Positions 26,642-38,500 of a stretch of DNA of 64,000 bases are shown one piece after another. This DNA comes from Actinokineospora enzanensis DSM 44649. Lineage in GTDB: Bacteria > Actinomycetota > Actinomycetes > Mycobacteriales > Pseudonocardiaceae. The stretch lies in the NCBI RefSeq assembly GCF_000374445.1, contig NZ_KB894422.1:1-64000 (forward strand), in the 5' to 3' direction. Made by a program: the position numbers and the translations under genes. The notes beneath the pieces were generated by a model that saw only the letters and a program-made list of their open reading frames with translations, had not been told where the DNA came from and searched no databases. Every line of letters starts with the position of its first letter. The first letter of the stretch is position 1.

Positions 26642-26896
26642 GAAGGACGCCCAGGCGGTGGGGGTGAAGGAGAGGATGCCCGCCGCAGGCTTCTTGGAGT
26701 CCCGCACCGCAACGGTCTCGGTGTAGGCAACCTCCACGCAGTCGCCGTTGTCCCCACTGAACGAGCTCTTACGCCACCCGACCTCGACGCAGTCGCCGTT
26801 CGTGCCGCTGAACGAGCTCTTGCGCCACTCCACCTCAACGCAGTTGCCGTTGCTGCCGCTGAAGCTGCTCTTACGCCAGCCCGTCCTGATCATCAT
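26609..26896 (-). CDS. DUF397 protein with triplicated N-terminal motif
   Basis: A 95-aa DUF397 protein. The usual opening WRKSSFSG...CVEV occurs three times in a row (W7, W24, W41, period 17 residues), followed by one normal tail ([16 protein letters not shown] ... WASFL). Ordinary family members have a single copy and ~60-70 residues. DUF397 proteins pair with the upstream XRE/DUF5753 regulator as its small partner; the start overlaps the end of that gene by 26 bp, so they are coupled. Confidence 0.88.
   Translation of the reverse strand: MMIRTGWRKSSFSGSNGNCVEVEWRKSSFSGTNGDCVEVGWRKSSFSGDNGDCVEVAYTETVAVRDSKKPAAGILSFTPTAWASFLQEPTREQRG
26726..26878 (-). repeat. Three tandem 51-bp units inside the DUF397 gene
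   Basis: Three in-frame 51-bp units encode the three [17 protein letters not shown] copies. The units are near-identical in DNA (e.g. cgaacgagctcttgcgcca-like stretches recur), pointing to recent slippage or unequal exchange. Confidence 0.75.
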
Positions 26897-27761
26897 GGTC
26901 GTGCGCTCCCGCTCGTTCGTACACACTCGCGATGTCCGCGAGCACCGAGCGTGATTGTTCCCTACTCAGGGCTGCGTCCGCGAGCCTCCCCAGGATGAGC
27001 CGATAGGTAGCGATGTCGGTCGCGCTCTCAAGGAACAGAGTCCGGTTCTGAGTCTCCAAACTGACGACAGGCTGGGCATCGCTGTACTGCATGAGCCGGA
27101 ACGGGCAGTCGAGAGCAGCGTGTGCGCCAGCAGACCGAGGGATGATCCGGATATCGCAGCCCGGCCGCGCACCGAGGAAGAGGAGCTGCAACATCTGTTC
27201 ATGCATAGCCTTGTCGTCAGCCACAGGTAGGTGCAACGCCTGCTCATGGATGTAGAAGATGACCCTCGGCGGGTTCTCCCGCCGGATCAGCGTCTGCCGC
27301 TCCATCCGAGCCTGCACTCGCCCTTCAATGAGAGAAAATGGCACTAGCCCTGGACCGGTAATGACCGCGCGCGCATAGTCCTCGGTCTGGAGCAGCCCCG
27401 GGACTCGATTGAGTTCGACCTCGTAGATCGTCTCCGCGATCGTCTCGTGCAAGATCAGCGTGCGAAGCTGGTCGGGCAGACAACCGTTCTCTCGAACCCA
27501 TGTGCCATCAGCATCCCCCGCACAGAGCCTCAAGATCTCGTCCAGCCGGCGCCCGGTCACCTTGCAGTAGGCCAAGATGATCGCGGCCTCCACTTCGGAG
27601 CACGGCAGCTTGCCGTTCTCGATGCGGGACAGCTTGGACGCCTCCCAGCCGAGCCTGCGCGCCAGCTCGCACATGCTGATCCCGAACTTGTCTCGGACTT
27701 CGCGCAGCTCCAGCCCTAGCTCGCGACGCCGGACCGTGGCCTTGTAGGCGGTGGTGGTCAT
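26871..27761 (-). CDS. XRE-family regulator with DUF5753
   Basis: A 296-aa protein with a helix-turn-helix at residues 15-70 ([30 protein letters not shown] region) and a DUF5753 ligand-like domain (about 100-285, [15 protein letters not shown]). Such proteins work with DUF397 partners in Streptomyces-type development and secondary-metabolism control. It overlaps the triple-repeat DUF397 gene. Confidence 0.9.
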   Translation of the reverse strand: MTTTAYKATVRRRELGLELREVRDKFGISMCELARRLGWEASKLSRIENGKLPCSEVEAAIILAYCKVTGRRLDEILRLCAGDADGTWVRENGCLPDQLRTLILHETIAETIYEVELNRVPGLLQTEDYARAVITGPGLVPFSLIEGRVQARMERQTLIRRENPPRVIFYIHEQALHLPVADDKAMHEQMLQLLFLGARPGCDIRIIPRSAGAHAALDCPFRLMQYSDAQPVVSLETQNRTLFLESATDIATYRLILGRLADAALSREQSRSVLADIASVYERAGAHDHDDQDGLA

Positions 27762-27861
27762 GCGCGCACGTTATCCCCGTGACGTGGCAAACTTCCCGCG
27801 ACGGGCTGATTTATCACCGGAAAGGAGGCAGATCCCATCCGCCTTGCAGGTCCAACACTAC

Positions 27862-28071
27862 TCAGCGTCCACGAACGACCAGCCGGTCGAGCAACTCGGC
27901 TGTCGCCGCCGCAACGGCGTCAACCGCCGCGTCGAACGCCTCCGCGTTGTGCGGGGCCGGGGCCCGGAAGCCCGAGATCTTCCGGACGTACTGCAACGCG
28001 GCCGCACGTACGTCGTCGTCCTCGACGGTCTCGACGTAGGGGGCCCTCAGGGTCTTGATGCTTCGGCACAT
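27862..28071 (-). CDS. DUF2277 protein
   Basis: A 69-aa protein opening MCRSIKTLRAPYVETVEDDDVRAAALQYVRKISGF, the signature of DUF2277, short actinobacterial proteins of unknown function. Confidence 0.9.
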   Translation of the reverse strand: MCRSIKTLRAPYVETVEDDDVRAAALQYVRKISGFRAPAPHNAEAFDAAVDAVAAATAELLDRLVVRGR

Positions 28072-28102
28072 GCCGACATCATGCCCCGGAGGACCCCCTG
28101 TC

Positions 28103-28255
28103 TCACTCCTTGTCGCTCTCCGTCGGCTCGAAAGCACAGCCCGGGGCCCCCACGTCGTGCAGTTCGCGCACGCCCGGCACCCGGGAGTACGCGGGACACA
28201 GACAGACGCCGGTGGAGTCCGCCACGTCGCCGGTGTCGACTTCGTTCACGTTCAC
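28103..28255 (-). CDS. Small Cys-containing peptide, hypothetical
   Basis: A 50-aa frame from GTG 28255 (other GTG at 28249). The codons are strongly GC-biased at third positions, which supports real coding. The peptide has an acidic start (NVNEVDTGDVADST), VCLCPAYSRVPG in the middle and PGCAFEPTESDKE at the end, three Cys in all. It lies between two same-strand genes. Function unknown. Confidence 0.5.
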   Translation of the reverse strand: MNVNEVDTGDVADSTGVCLCPAYSRVPGVRELHDVGAPGCAFEPTESDKE

Positions 28256-28313
28256 GGTCCGCCTTCGCCGGAGTTGATATCGCCGAGGACCGGGACAGCC
28301 TAGTCTCGGGCGG

Positions 28314-28787
28314 TCAGTCGCGGAGTCGATACGCGACTTCGGTCTCCCAATCGGCCGGGTCCGGCGTGACCTCCGGGTTGGTGAGATAGGACTCGAAGCG
28401 GCCCGCCCACACACCGTCCGTCAGGTCCCACTCCGCACCGGTCTCCGCAGCCCATTCGTCCAGGTGAGCGAAGGTTTCGCGGATGCGGTCAGGGTGTCCT
28501 CGGTGCATCAGGACCGCGTACCGGCCTGCGGGTTTGCTACCGGACTTCACCCGTCCGTCCGGCTCCACCGGGCCGTCCACCGGCACACCGACCTCGACGG
28601 TCAGTACATCATCGGTCACCGAGTGGTACCGGTAGAACAGGGCGCCCGCCGGCGCGATCCCGCGTTGCGCGAGCCAGCCAAAGACCTCCCCGATCAGCGC
28701 GTTCACCTGCCCCCACTCCGACAGCCTTGCCTGGATCGGAATGGACACATAGGGCTGCTCGGCACGGGTCTCGATGGTGGGCTCCAT
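28314..28787 (-). CDS. GyrI-like/AraC effector-binding-domain protein
   Basis: A 157-aa protein of the GyrI-like SHS2 fold (VSIPIQARLSEWGQVNALIGEVFGWL, then VEVGVPVDGPV and YAVLMHRGHPDRI). These domains bind small hydrophobic ligands and occur alone or fused to regulators. It follows the ECF sigma gene on the same strand by 51 bp, a common pairing with SnoaL-tailed sigma factors. Confidence 0.82.
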   Translation of the reverse strand: MEPTIETRAEQPYVSIPIQARLSEWGQVNALIGEVFGWLAQRGIAPAGALFYRYHSVTDDVLTVEVGVPVDGPVEPDGRVKSGSKPAGRYAVLMHRGHPDRIRETFAHLDEWAAETGAEWDLTDGVWAGRFESYLTNPEVTPDPADWETEVAYRLRD

Positions 28788-28838
28788 CCGCCCTCCTCTC
28801 TCTCGTTCACCTATCCATACGAGATGAGCCCGCGAAAC

Positions 28839-29768
28839 TCATCGCGGCGCGGTGGACGGTAACTCGAACAGGGGGAACAGGGCGGTGTCGAGGTGTGAGA
28901 CCGCGTGCGCGATTCGTCCGTCGACGACGTCCAGGGTGATGAGGGCGAACGGCGCGCCGTCCGGACCGTAGTGGCCGAACGCGGGGCCGCCGTTGGCGTG
29001 GGTGGGGACGAGTGTCGCACCGAGACAGGGACCGTCGGCGTGCAGCAGTGCGATGCGCTGGTGTTCCTTGCCGCGAATCCACCACTGGAACGGAGGCATG
29101 CTCATTGTTGCGTCGTCACGTAACAGAGAGACCAGGGTGTCCACATCGTGCGCCTCGAACGCCCGGCAATAGCGGTCCAACAGGGACTGGTCCACTTCGT
29201 CCTGTGTGGGTTGTGCGGGGACCAGCGCGCGCGCCCGTTGCAGGACACTGTTAACCGCCTCAGTGGAGGTACTCAGCAGTTCCGCGACCTCTGCGGCCTT
29301 CCAGCACAGGACGTCGCGCAGGATCAGTACGGCCCGTTGTCGTGGCGGAAGGTGTTGCAGCGCGGCCACAAACGCCAACCGGACCGACTGCTTCGCGACC
29401 ACTTGGTCCGCCGGGTCCAGCACTTTGGCGTCCGGAACCGGCTGCACCCAGGCGGTCTCCGGTAACGGCGCGCCGACGTCCTTGCCTGGAGCGGATACCG
29501 GCGCGAGATCCACCGCCAGCGCGCGACGTTGGGGACTACGCAACATGTCCAGGCAGACGTTGGTGGCAATCGAGTACAACCACGCCCGCAACGAACCGCG
29601 TTGCTCGTCGTACCCGGCCTTCCACGCCTTCGCGAACGTCTCCTGGACAGCGTCCTCGGCCTCGAACCCCGACGCCAACATGCGATAGCAGTACCCGGTC
29701 AACTCGACCCGGTGAGATTCCCAGTCCACTCGCCTCACCTTAGAACCGGCTGGTGTCGTGTCGGTCAC
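28839..29768 (-). CDS. ECF sigma factor with SnoaL-like C-terminus (SigG type)
   Basis: A 309-aa sigma factor. Region 2 is at 15-85 (YCYRMLASGFEAEDAVQETFAKAW), region 4 near 140-190 (LPPRQRAVLILRDVLCWKAAEVAELLSTSTEAVNSVLQRAR), and a SnoaL-like domain fills 200-309. No anti-sigma gene is adjacent, fitting self-regulation through the tail. The GyrI-like protein gene follows. Confidence 0.88.
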   Translation of the reverse strand: MTDTTPAGSKVRRVDWESHRVELTGYCYRMLASGFEAEDAVQETFAKAWKAGYDEQRGSLRAWLYSIATNVCLDMLRSPQRRALAVDLAPVSAPGKDVGAPLPETAWVQPVPDAKVLDPADQVVAKQSVRLAFVAALQHLPPRQRAVLILRDVLCWKAAEVAELLSTSTEAVNSVLQRARALVPAQPTQDEVDQSLLDRYCRAFEAHDVDTLVSLLRDDATMSMPPFQWWIRGKEHQRIALLHADGPCLGATLVPTHANGGPAFGHYGPDGAPFALITLDVVDGRIAHAVSHLDTALFPLFELPSTAPR

Positions 29769-29885
29769 GCTCTCGGGAAAATTGCCTGAAGTCCCAGACG
29801 GGTTGGGTTTGTTGGGTGTCTCGCTGGGGGGTGGTTGGGGTTGGTGGGGATCTCGCTGTGTTTGTTGGCTCGGCTTCGCCTCGCG

Positions 29886-29979
29886 GCGGGATCGCCTTTA
29901 GCCGGTCTCTTCCCACCCGATCCCACTCGGCCCCGGGGGCCTCCTGGGATCGGGTGGGAAGAGACCGGCGCGATCCCGC
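29886..29979. repeat. Long inverted repeat (25 + 10 bp arms)
   Basis: Perfect 25-bp arms at 29901-29925 and 29945-29969 face each other across a 19-nt loop. Outside them, gcgggatcgc (29886-29895) matches gcgatcccgc (29970-29979) after a 5-nt insertion in the left arm. The loop holds a further short palindrome (ggccccgggggcc). It lies in the gene-free stretch 29769-30172 between two minus-strand genes. It is larger than an ordinary terminator and has no T-tract; it may be a mobile palindromic repeat. Confidence 0.8.
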
Positions 29980-29985
29980 GTGGTG

Positions 29986-30057
29986 GTCGAGTTAGGGGTG
30001 GCTGAGTTGGGGTGGCTGAGTTGGGGTGGCTGAGTTGGGGTGGCTGAGTTGGGGGTG
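29986..30057. repeat. 14-bp tandem repeat array, about five units
   Basis: Unit gctgagttggggtg starts at 30001, 30015, 30029 and 30043, the last with one extra G. A diverged unit (gtcgagttaggggtg) precedes at 29986. The G-rich strand could form unusual structure. It lies just after the long inverted repeat. Confidence 0.85.
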
Positions 30058-30107
30058 GCGGGGTGGGCCCACTCACTCTCACCTTGCTCTACTCCCCTCG
30101 CTCCCTT

Positions 30108-30155
30108 GCAAAGAAAACTCCGCCCTGCTGATCTGAATGGCGAACAGGGCGGAGT
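30108..30155 (-). terminator. Intrinsic terminator of thrS
   Basis: An 11-bp perfect stem (actccgccctg at 30117-30127 with cagggcggagt at 30145-30155) is followed, on the minus strand, by TTTTCTTTGC. It lies 18 bp past the thrS stop. Confidence 0.75.
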
Positions 30156-30172
30156 CGGTGTCTTTTCGTCCG

Positions 30173-32227
30173 CTATTCGGTGGTGAAGGTTTCTGCGGTT
30201 GGGGAGGTGTTTTCGCGGCGGGAGATCCAGGTGTGGATGGCGTCTACTGCCTTGGCTACCGGGATGCCGTTCAGTTGGGAGCCGTCGCGGAATCGGAAGG
30301 AGATCGTGTTGGCTTCCACGTCCTTTCCGCCTGCGACCAGCATGAACGGGACCTTCTGCAGGGTGTGGTTACGGATTTTCTTCTGCATGCGGTCGTCGGA
30401 CATGTCGACCTCGACGCGGACTCGCTTGGCGCGCAGCGCCTTGGCCACCTGGAGCAGGTGGTCGGTGTGGTCCTCGGCGATGGGGATGCCCACCGCCTGT
30501 ACCGGGGCCAGCCAGGCCGGGAAGGCGCCCGCGTAGTGCTCGGTGAGGACGCCGAAGAAGCGTTCGATGGAGCCGAAGAGGGCGCGGTGGATCATCACCG
30601 GGCGTTGGCGGGAGCCGTCGCCTGCGGTGTACTCCAGTTCGAAACGTTCGGGGAGCATGAAGTCGACCTGGATGGTGGACATCTGCCAGGTGCGGCCCAG
30701 GGCGTCCTTGGCCTGGACGGAGATCTTGGGGCCGTAGAAGGCGGCGCCGCCGGGGTCGGGGACCAAGGCCAGGCCTGAGGACTCGGCGGCTTCGCGGAGG
30801 GCCTCGGTGGCCTTGGCCCAGACCTCGTCGGAGCCGATGTACTTCTCCTCGTTGCGGGTCGACAGCTCCAGGTAGAAGTCGTCGAGGCCGTAGTCGCGGA
30901 GCAGGTCCAGCACGAACGTCAGGAGAGACTTCAGTTCGTCCTGCACCTGTTCGGGGGTGCAGAAGATGTGGGCGTCGTCCTGCGTCATGCCGCGTACCCG
31001 GGTCAGGCCGTGGATGACGCCGGACTTCTCGTAGCGGTAGACGGAGCCGAACTCGAACATGCGGAGCGGGAGCTCGCGGTAGGAGCGGCCCCGGGAGCGG
31101 AAGATCAGGTCGTGGAACGGGCAGTTCATCGGCTTCAGGTAGTAGTCCTGGCCGGGTTTGCGGACCGTTCCGTCCTCGTTGTACTCCGCGTCCAGGTGCA
31201 TGGCCGGGTACATGCCGTCGCGGTACCAGTCGAGGTGGCCGGACGCCTCGAACAGGGTGCCCTTGGTGATGTGTGGCGAGTAGACGAACTCATAGCCCTC
31301 TTCCTCGTGCCGGGCGCGCGAGTAATCCTCCATCGCGCGCCGGACGATGCCGCCCTTGGGGTGGAAGACGGCCAGGCCGGAGCCGATCTCGTCGGGGAAG
31401 CTGAACAGGTCCAGCTCGGTGCCCAGCTTGCGGTGGTCGCGGCGCTCGGCCTCGGCGATCAGCTCCAGGTAGGCGTCCAGGGCCTCCTGGGACTCCCATG
31501 CCGTGCCGTAGACCCGCTGGAGCTGCTGGTTGTTCTGGTCGCCGCGCCAGTACGCGGCGGCCACGCGGGTCAGCTTGAAGGCCGGGATGTGCTTGGTCGT
31601 GGGCAGGTGCGGGCCCCGGCACAGGTCGCCCCAGACCTGGTCGCCGGTGCGCGGGTCGAGGTTGTCGTAGATGGTCAGCTCGCCGCCGCCGACCTCCATC
31701 ACCTCGGGGTCGTCCACATCGCTCTTGATGTCGACGAGCTCCAGCTTGAACGGCTCGGCGGCCAGCTCCTGCTTGGCGGCCTCGACCGACTCCACGACGC
31801 GGCGGGAGAAGCGCTGGGCGCCCTTGACGATCTGCTTCATGCGCTTCTCCAGCGCCTGCAGGTCCTCCGGCGTGAACGGGCGCTCGACCGCGAAGTCGTA
31901 GTAGAAGCCGTCGCGGACCGGCGGGCCGATGCCGAGCTTGGCATCCGGGAACTGCTGCTGCACGGCCTGGGCGAGCACGTGCGCGCACGAGTGGCGGATC
32001 ACCGAGCGGCCGTCGTCGGTGTTCGCCGCGACCGGCTCGACCTCGACGTCCACGTCCGGGGTCCAGGACAGGTCGCGCAGCCTGCCCTCCTGGTCGCGGA
32101 CCACGACGACGGCGTCCGGGCCCTTGCCCGGCAGACCTGCCTCGCGCACGGCGGCACCAGCCGTAGTGCCCGCCTGCACCACCACGCGCGCGGCGGGTGC
32201 GACGGACGGGGGCGGCGGCTGGGACAC
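30173..32227 (-). CDS. thrS: Threonyl-tRNA synthetase
   Basis: A 684-aa class II synthetase in the usual order: TGS domain (residues 10-80), editing domain with [11 protein letters not shown] (about 85, zinc-binding HxxxH type), catalytic core with [22 protein letters not shown] and the motif 2/3 segments ([32 protein letters not shown]), and anticodon-binding domain (last ~110). It charges tRNA-Thr. GTG start with GAGGAG before it. Confidence 0.97.
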   Translation of the reverse strand: MSQPPPPSVAPAARVVVQAGTTAGAAVREAGLPGKGPDAVVVVRDQEGRLRDLSWTPDVDVEVEPVAANTDDGRSVIRHSCAHVLAQAVQQQFPDAKLGIGPPVRDGFYYDFAVERPFTPEDLQALEKRMKQIVKGAQRFSRRVVESVEAAKQELAAEPFKLELVDIKSDVDDPEVMEVGGGELTIYDNLDPRTGDQVWGDLCRGPHLPTTKHIPAFKLTRVAAAYWRGDQNNQQLQRVYGTAWESQEALDAYLELIAEAERRDHRKLGTELDLFSFPDEIGSGLAVFHPKGGIVRRAMEDYSRARHEEEGYEFVYSPHITKGTLFEASGHLDWYRDGMYPAMHLDAEYNEDGTVRKPGQDYYLKPMNCPFHDLIFRSRGRSYRELPLRMFEFGSVYRYEKSGVIHGLTRVRGMTQDDAHIFCTPEQVQDELKSLLTFVLDLLRDYGLDDFYLELSTRNEEKYIGSDEVWAKATEALREAAESSGLALVPDPGGAAFYGPKISVQAKDALGRTWQMSTIQVDFMLPERFELEYTAGDGSRQRPVMIHRALFGSIERFFGVLTEHYAGAFPAWLAPVQAVGIPIAEDHTDHLLQVAKALRAKRVRVEVDMSDDRMQKKIRNHTLQKVPFMLVAGGKDVEANTISFRFRDGSQLNGIPVAKAVDAIHTWISRRENTSPTAETFTTE

Positions 32228-32370
32228 GGTGACTCCTCGGTGCAGGCGGTCACAGGGGTTGTGACCTCGACAGCAGCGATGTTATCGACCGCCCCGCCGG
32301 ACCCGCCCCCCGGTTTGCCCCGCCTGTGGACAACTCTCGAAGGTCGCGCGAATCTGTGGACAACCCCGGA

Positions 32371-33024
32371 TCAGCCGCCGAGCATCGTGCGCATCCGCTG
32401 GATCTCGTCGGACTGCTCGGCCACGATGTCGTCGGCCATCTCCTGGACCCGGACATCCACCCCGTGCTGCTGGATGTCCTTGGCCATCTGGATCGCGCCC
32501 TCGTGGTGGCGGGTCATCAGCTGGAGGAACTGCCGGTCGAAACCCGGCCCGTACGCGCCCTGGAGCTCGACCATCTGCTCGGGAGTGGCCATGCCGGGCA
32601 TCGGCATCTGGTGGCCCGCGTGTTGACCGTGCGATGGGTCGATCTTGGGCCTGCCCTTGCCCGCCAGCCAGGCGTTCATCGCGTCGATTTCCGGCTGTTG
32701 GGTGTGCGCAATCCGGTCGGCCAGACCCTTCACGGCCGCGTCCTGCGCGTGCGTCGCGGCGAGCGCGGTCATGTCCACCGCCTGCTGGTGGTGCTGGATC
32801 ATCATCTCGGCGTACATGAAGTCGGCCGAGTTGGGCTGGTCGACGCGCGCGCCCGCCGAGATCTCCGCCGGGGACAGGGTTCTGTTGTCGCCACCGGGTT
32901 TCCCGGGTTGCACCACCGGGTTGGTGGGCATGCCCACGGCCGGTTCTGTGTCGTCCGTGCACGCCGAAACTGCCAGCAGTACGGCGATCATCGATACCCC
33001 GCCGCGCGCGATCAGACCCGCCAC
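32371..33024 (-). CDS. DUF305 lipoprotein
   Basis: A 217-aa exported protein with lipobox LLAVSAC after a short hydrophobic stretch. Two DUF305 halves each carry a His-pair motif: MMIQHHQQAVDM and MTRHHEGAIQMA. Members often stand near copper-handling genes, but metal binding is only suggested. GTG 33024 has AGGAGGG eight bases before it; frames reaching further upstream lack support. Confidence 0.85.
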   Translation of the reverse strand: MAGLIARGGVSMIAVLLAVSACTDDTEPAVGMPTNPVVQPGKPGGDNRTLSPAEISAGARVDQPNSADFMYAEMMIQHHQQAVDMTALAATHAQDAAVKGLADRIAHTQQPEIDAMNAWLAGKGRPKIDPSHGQHAGHQMPMPGMATPEQMVELQGAYGPGFDRQFLQLMTRHHEGAIQMAKDIQQHGVDVRVQEMADDIVAEQSDEIQRMRTMLGG

Positions 33025-33189
33025 GCCAGACCCTCCTGTCGGCCACGCCCGACCCCCGAACGTAACCGGGGACCGGGCGTGGCGACAGCGTCCAACCAAG
33101 TGGTGAAAATTTCCAACCTCAAGACCTGGTAGCGCTCCGTCCATGAGTCCATACTCCCGGTTACCGACTCCACGAGAGGGGTAAGCAGC

Positions 33190-34617
<1,428 letters not shown>

Positions 34618-34627
34618 CAGAAGAACA

Positions 34628-34667
34628 AGAGAGGGGACCCCGCCGAGCGTGGCAGGGTCCCCTCTCT
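34628..34667. terminator. Bidirectional terminator hairpin
   Basis: agagaggggaccc...gcc pairs with ggc...gggtcccctctct across a 6-nt loop (one mismatch), between two convergent genes. Confidence 0.7.
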
Positions 34668-34675
34668 CGTGGGTG

Positions 34676-35290
34676 TCAGACGGACCGGACGACCTCGTCG
34701 TAGTCCAGGCGCGGGTTGCGGTCGAACCAGGCGTTCTCGCCGGGGGTGCCGAGGTTGACCACGACCAGCGAGCGCAGCTTGCCGTCCGGGAAGAACTCGC
34801 GGTCCACGCCCGCGGCGTCGAAGCCGCTCATCGGGCCCGCGGCCAGGCCGATCGCGCGCACGCCCAGCACGAAGTAGCCGACCTGGAGCAGCGCGTTGAA
34901 GCGCGCGTTCTCGACCCGGGCCGCGTCGTCGGCGGCGTGGATGTCGCGGGCGATGGGCAGGTTCGGGAAGGTGCGCGGCAGGTGCTCGTGGAAGTCCACG
35001 TCAGCGGCCAGCACGGCGGTCAGCGGCGCGGTCAGCGTCTTGGCGCGGTTGCCCTCGGCCAGGTGCCGGGCGAGGCGCTCGCGGGCCTCGGGCGTACGGA
35101 CCAGCAGGATCCGCAGGGGCTGGCTGTTCATCGCCGTCGGCGCCCACTTGACCAGGTCGTAGACGGCCTGGACCTGCTCGTCGGTGACCGGCTCGGCAGT
35201 GAAGGAGTTCGCCGTGCGGGCGGTGCGGAACAGCAGGTCCTGGCCCTCCTCGGTGAGCTGGGCGAGCTGGGGTTCCTGTACTGCGGTCAT
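34676..35290 (-). CDS. Nitroreductase family protein (malonic semialdehyde reductase-like)
   Basis: A 204-aa FMN nitroreductase-fold protein: FRTARTANSFTAEPVTDEQ, YDLVKWAPTAMNSQPLRILLV, IGLAAGPMSGFDAAGVDREFF, as in RutE/HadB-type reductases. It likely reduces an aldehyde or nitro compound with NAD(P)H. The upstream 210-bp gap holds a lower-GC stretch (cttaattgagagcttgacta) and a 9-bp inverted repeat. Confidence 0.88.
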   Translation of the reverse strand: MTAVQEPQLAQLTEEGQDLLFRTARTANSFTAEPVTDEQVQAVYDLVKWAPTAMNSQPLRILLVRTPEARERLARHLAEGNRAKTLTAPLTAVLAADVDFHEHLPRTFPNLPIARDIHAADDAARVENARFNALLQVGYFVLGVRAIGLAAGPMSGFDAAGVDREFFPDGKLRSLVVVNLGTPGENAWFDRNPRLDYDEVVRSV

Positions 35291-35317
35291 GACTGGTGCT
35301 CCTGGGTCGGCCGGTCC

Positions 35318-35342
35318 GTCGTTCCGGGAAAGGCGGAACGAC
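35318..35342. promoter_or_regulatory. 9-bp inverted repeat upstream of the nitroreductase gene
   Basis: gtcgttccg (35318-35326) and cggaacgac (35334-35342) around a 7-nt centre, 28 bp before the nitroreductase start. It is a possible operator or leader hairpin. Confidence 0.35.
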
Positions 35343-35500
35343 CCGTGCAACTTAATTGAGAGCTTGACTATTTCACCGGCGTTCATGGCGATCGTCACAT
35401 CCCGGATTCACCCGATAGCCGCAACGACGCCCGTTACGGGGACGTCGTGGTCCGGCAGGGTGTAGGGATCGGAGGCACAAGCTGATCACCGGGGGGACAC

Positions 35501-38500
35501 GTGCGGGTGCCATCGCGCCGGATCATCCGGGCGGTGCTGCTCGCCCTGCTGCCGGTCGTGGCCATCGCCCTCGGCACGCTGATGGCCACCGGTGGTCTGG
35601 AGCAGAACGACAAGCTGGCCAGCGTGTTCGGCCTGTTCGCCGCGCTGGCCGCGCTCGCGGTCGCGGTGGTCGGCCTGCCGCCCGCGCCGGACGAGTTCGT
35701 CCGCGACACCACCGAGCTGGCCGACGACCTGGCCACCACGATCCGCGCGCAGTGGCTGGAGGAGGCCGCGGCGCGCAGCCTGATGGACCCGCACATGCTG
35801 CCGCTGACCTGGTCGGACGGCCAGCGCGCAGGCCGCGTCGACGGTCGGTTCGCCGAGGTCGGGCAGCGGCTGGCGGAGCGCTACGGCGACATCCACAGCG
35901 GCAGGCTGCTGGTGCTGGGCGAGCCGGGGTCGGGCAAGACGGTGCTGGCCATCGTGCTCACCCTTGGCCTGCTCGGCGAACGCCCGCCCGGCGCGGCGGT
36001 GCCGGTGCTGCTGACCGCGTCGTCCTGGGACCCGGGCGAGGTGCCGCTGGACGACTGGATCGTGCGCATGCTGGCCACCTCGTACTACCACGGCCGCGCG
36101 GACATCCCCCGCAGGCTGCTGCTGGCCGGGAAGATCCTGCCGGTGCTGGACGGGGTGGACGAGATCCCGGAGATCGACCGGCGGGGCGCGGTGCGCGGCA
36201 TCAACGCCGCACTGGGCCGCGACCGCCCGGTGGTGGTGACCTGCCGCAGCACCGAGTACGCGGAGGTCGTCCGGGACGGCGCGGCCCCGCTGCGCAAGGC
36301 CGCCACGGTCGAGGTGCGGCCGGTGGCGGGCGCGGACTCGGTCGCCTACCTGAGCGAGGTGCAGTGGCCGAGCGGGACGGACTGGGCACCCGTCTACAAA
36401 GCGCTGCGGGACCGGCCGGGGAGTTCGGTGGCGGCAGCGCTGTCGACGCCGTTGATGGTGTCCCTGGCCCGCATGGCCTACCAGCGCGCGGGCGGCCCGC
36501 CCGCGCGGCTGCTGGACGAGACGGAGTTCCCGGACCGGCACTCGATCGAGGACTTCCTGGTCGACCAGGTGATCGAGGCCGCGTACGCACCGGACCCGCT
36601 GCCGACCGGTGAGGTGGGCCACGCCCCGAGTGGACGGTGGAGCGCCACACAGGCACGTCGCTGGTTGACCTATCTGGCCCGGTACACACACCGGCACCGG
36701 GAACGAGACCTGGCGTGGTGGAAGGTGAGCGACCGCCTGGTGTCGCCGTGGGTGGCACCCGCGATCGGGGTGGGCATCGGCGTGACGCTGATGGTCGCGG
36801 TGGCGGGCGCGGGGGCGCTGCTGGGCGCGGATCCGCTGTTCAGCGACCTGTTGGAGATCGGCCTGGGGCTGGCGGCGCTGGTGGCCGTGCTGGCGACCGC
36901 GCTCTGGTACGGCGCGACCGGCCGGGAACCCGGGCGGGTGGCGTTCGTCGCCCGTGGGTCGCTCGGCCGACTGCGGCGCGGGTTCGCCACCGGTGTGGCG
37001 TTCGTGGCCATCCCGGTGACGCCGGTGCTGGTCGGCGCGGTCCTCGTGTCGGCGACCGTGGGCGGCACGTTCGCCGAGGTGACCGAGCTGGTGACCGGCA
37101 TCCTGGCGGCGGTCGGGTTCGCCGCCGTGGCCGGGGCGACCGTGGCGGCGCACAACTGGCTGAACGCACCACCCGAACGGTCGACGAAGGCGGGCCCGAT
37201 CGGGCTGGTGCGGCAGGACCGGCGGGCGACGCTCGTGGGAGCGCTGGTTGCGGGCGGGATCGCGGGCCTGGTGTCCATTCCGGCACTCGCGCTGGTGCGG
37301 TTCCTGTCGGAAGTGTTCGGCCCCGGGGTGGCCGCACTGCTCGGGTACGCGGGGACGGCGCGGTTCGATCGTGACCCGCTCGACTTGGGCGCGCCGATCA
37401 ACACGGCCGCCGTGGTGCTGCTGCCCGCGTTGGCCGGTGCGCTGCTGGTGTCGTTGACGCGCGCGTGGCCCCGGTTCGTGTTGGCGCGGTTGGTGTTGGC
37501 GGCACAGGGGCGACTGCCACTGCGGTTGCTGGCGTTCCTCAGTGACGCGCGGGATCGCGGGTTGTTGCGGCATTCCGGTGAGGTGTACCAGTTCCGGCAC
37601 GTGTTGGTGCAGGAACGCCTACACGCCACGGCTGTCGAGGCAGCGGAGCCGGTCAGGCGGCCGCGTCGGGTGCGTGCGGTCGTGTGTGTGGTGTTGCTGC
37701 TCGCGGCGACCGTGGTGACTGTCGTGACCTACAACCACATGCGGTGTGAACCGGCCCTGCACTTGGGAACCGACGTCGACCGGGTGCGCGCGTTCGACGG
37801 GACCGGGTCGCATTGCGTGGGATTGGTTCCGGAGACGGAGTGGTCGACGCTCGGGGTGGATCCTGGCGTGATCGCGCTGCTGCGTGCGGGGAACCAGAAC
37901 GCCCTCACCGCGCCTCGACATGTGGATGTGGCTGTCGTGGGGCCGTTGCGGCCGGACGACGGCGGGTCGACGCAGCGGATCACCGAGCAGCTGAAGGGGG
38001 TGACGTTGGCACAACGAGAGAGTGGCTTGGTGGGCCGCGCCATCCGCATCGTGCTGGTGTCCGCGCCTGGGCTGCCCGCCGGGGTTGAGCCTGCGGTGCT
38101 ACCGGAGACGACGGAGGTGGCCGTCCAGCGCGCGGTCGAGCGGGAGGGGATGTCGCTGGCGGCGGTCATAGACCTGGACTCGCCGATGCTCTCGCCCGAA
38201 CCGGTACCTGCGGCCGGTAGTCCCATGACGCCGTTGGTGGGTGCACGGCAGCTGTCGGAGACAGCGCACACGGAACAGGTGCGCGCGCTGCGGATGCTGA
38301 CGTTCCTGCGCGGGGAACTGGGCAACTTCCAACTGGTGCCCTCGGGCTCGCGCCTGGGCTGTGCCGGGTCGGGAGATCTGGCGGTGGCGTTCTCGACCGA
38401 GGTACCGCCACGGCTGTTCCTGGAGCAACAGAGCTGCGCGGGTCGGCCGGTGGACCTGGTGCTGCTGGGCAACGTCACGGAGGATCTGCGGTCACGCTTC

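Noticed and set aside
30173-32400. T-box riboswitch upstream of thrS
   Set aside because: The short upstream region shows no specifier loop or T-box consensus; the gene also has a direct ribosome binding site.
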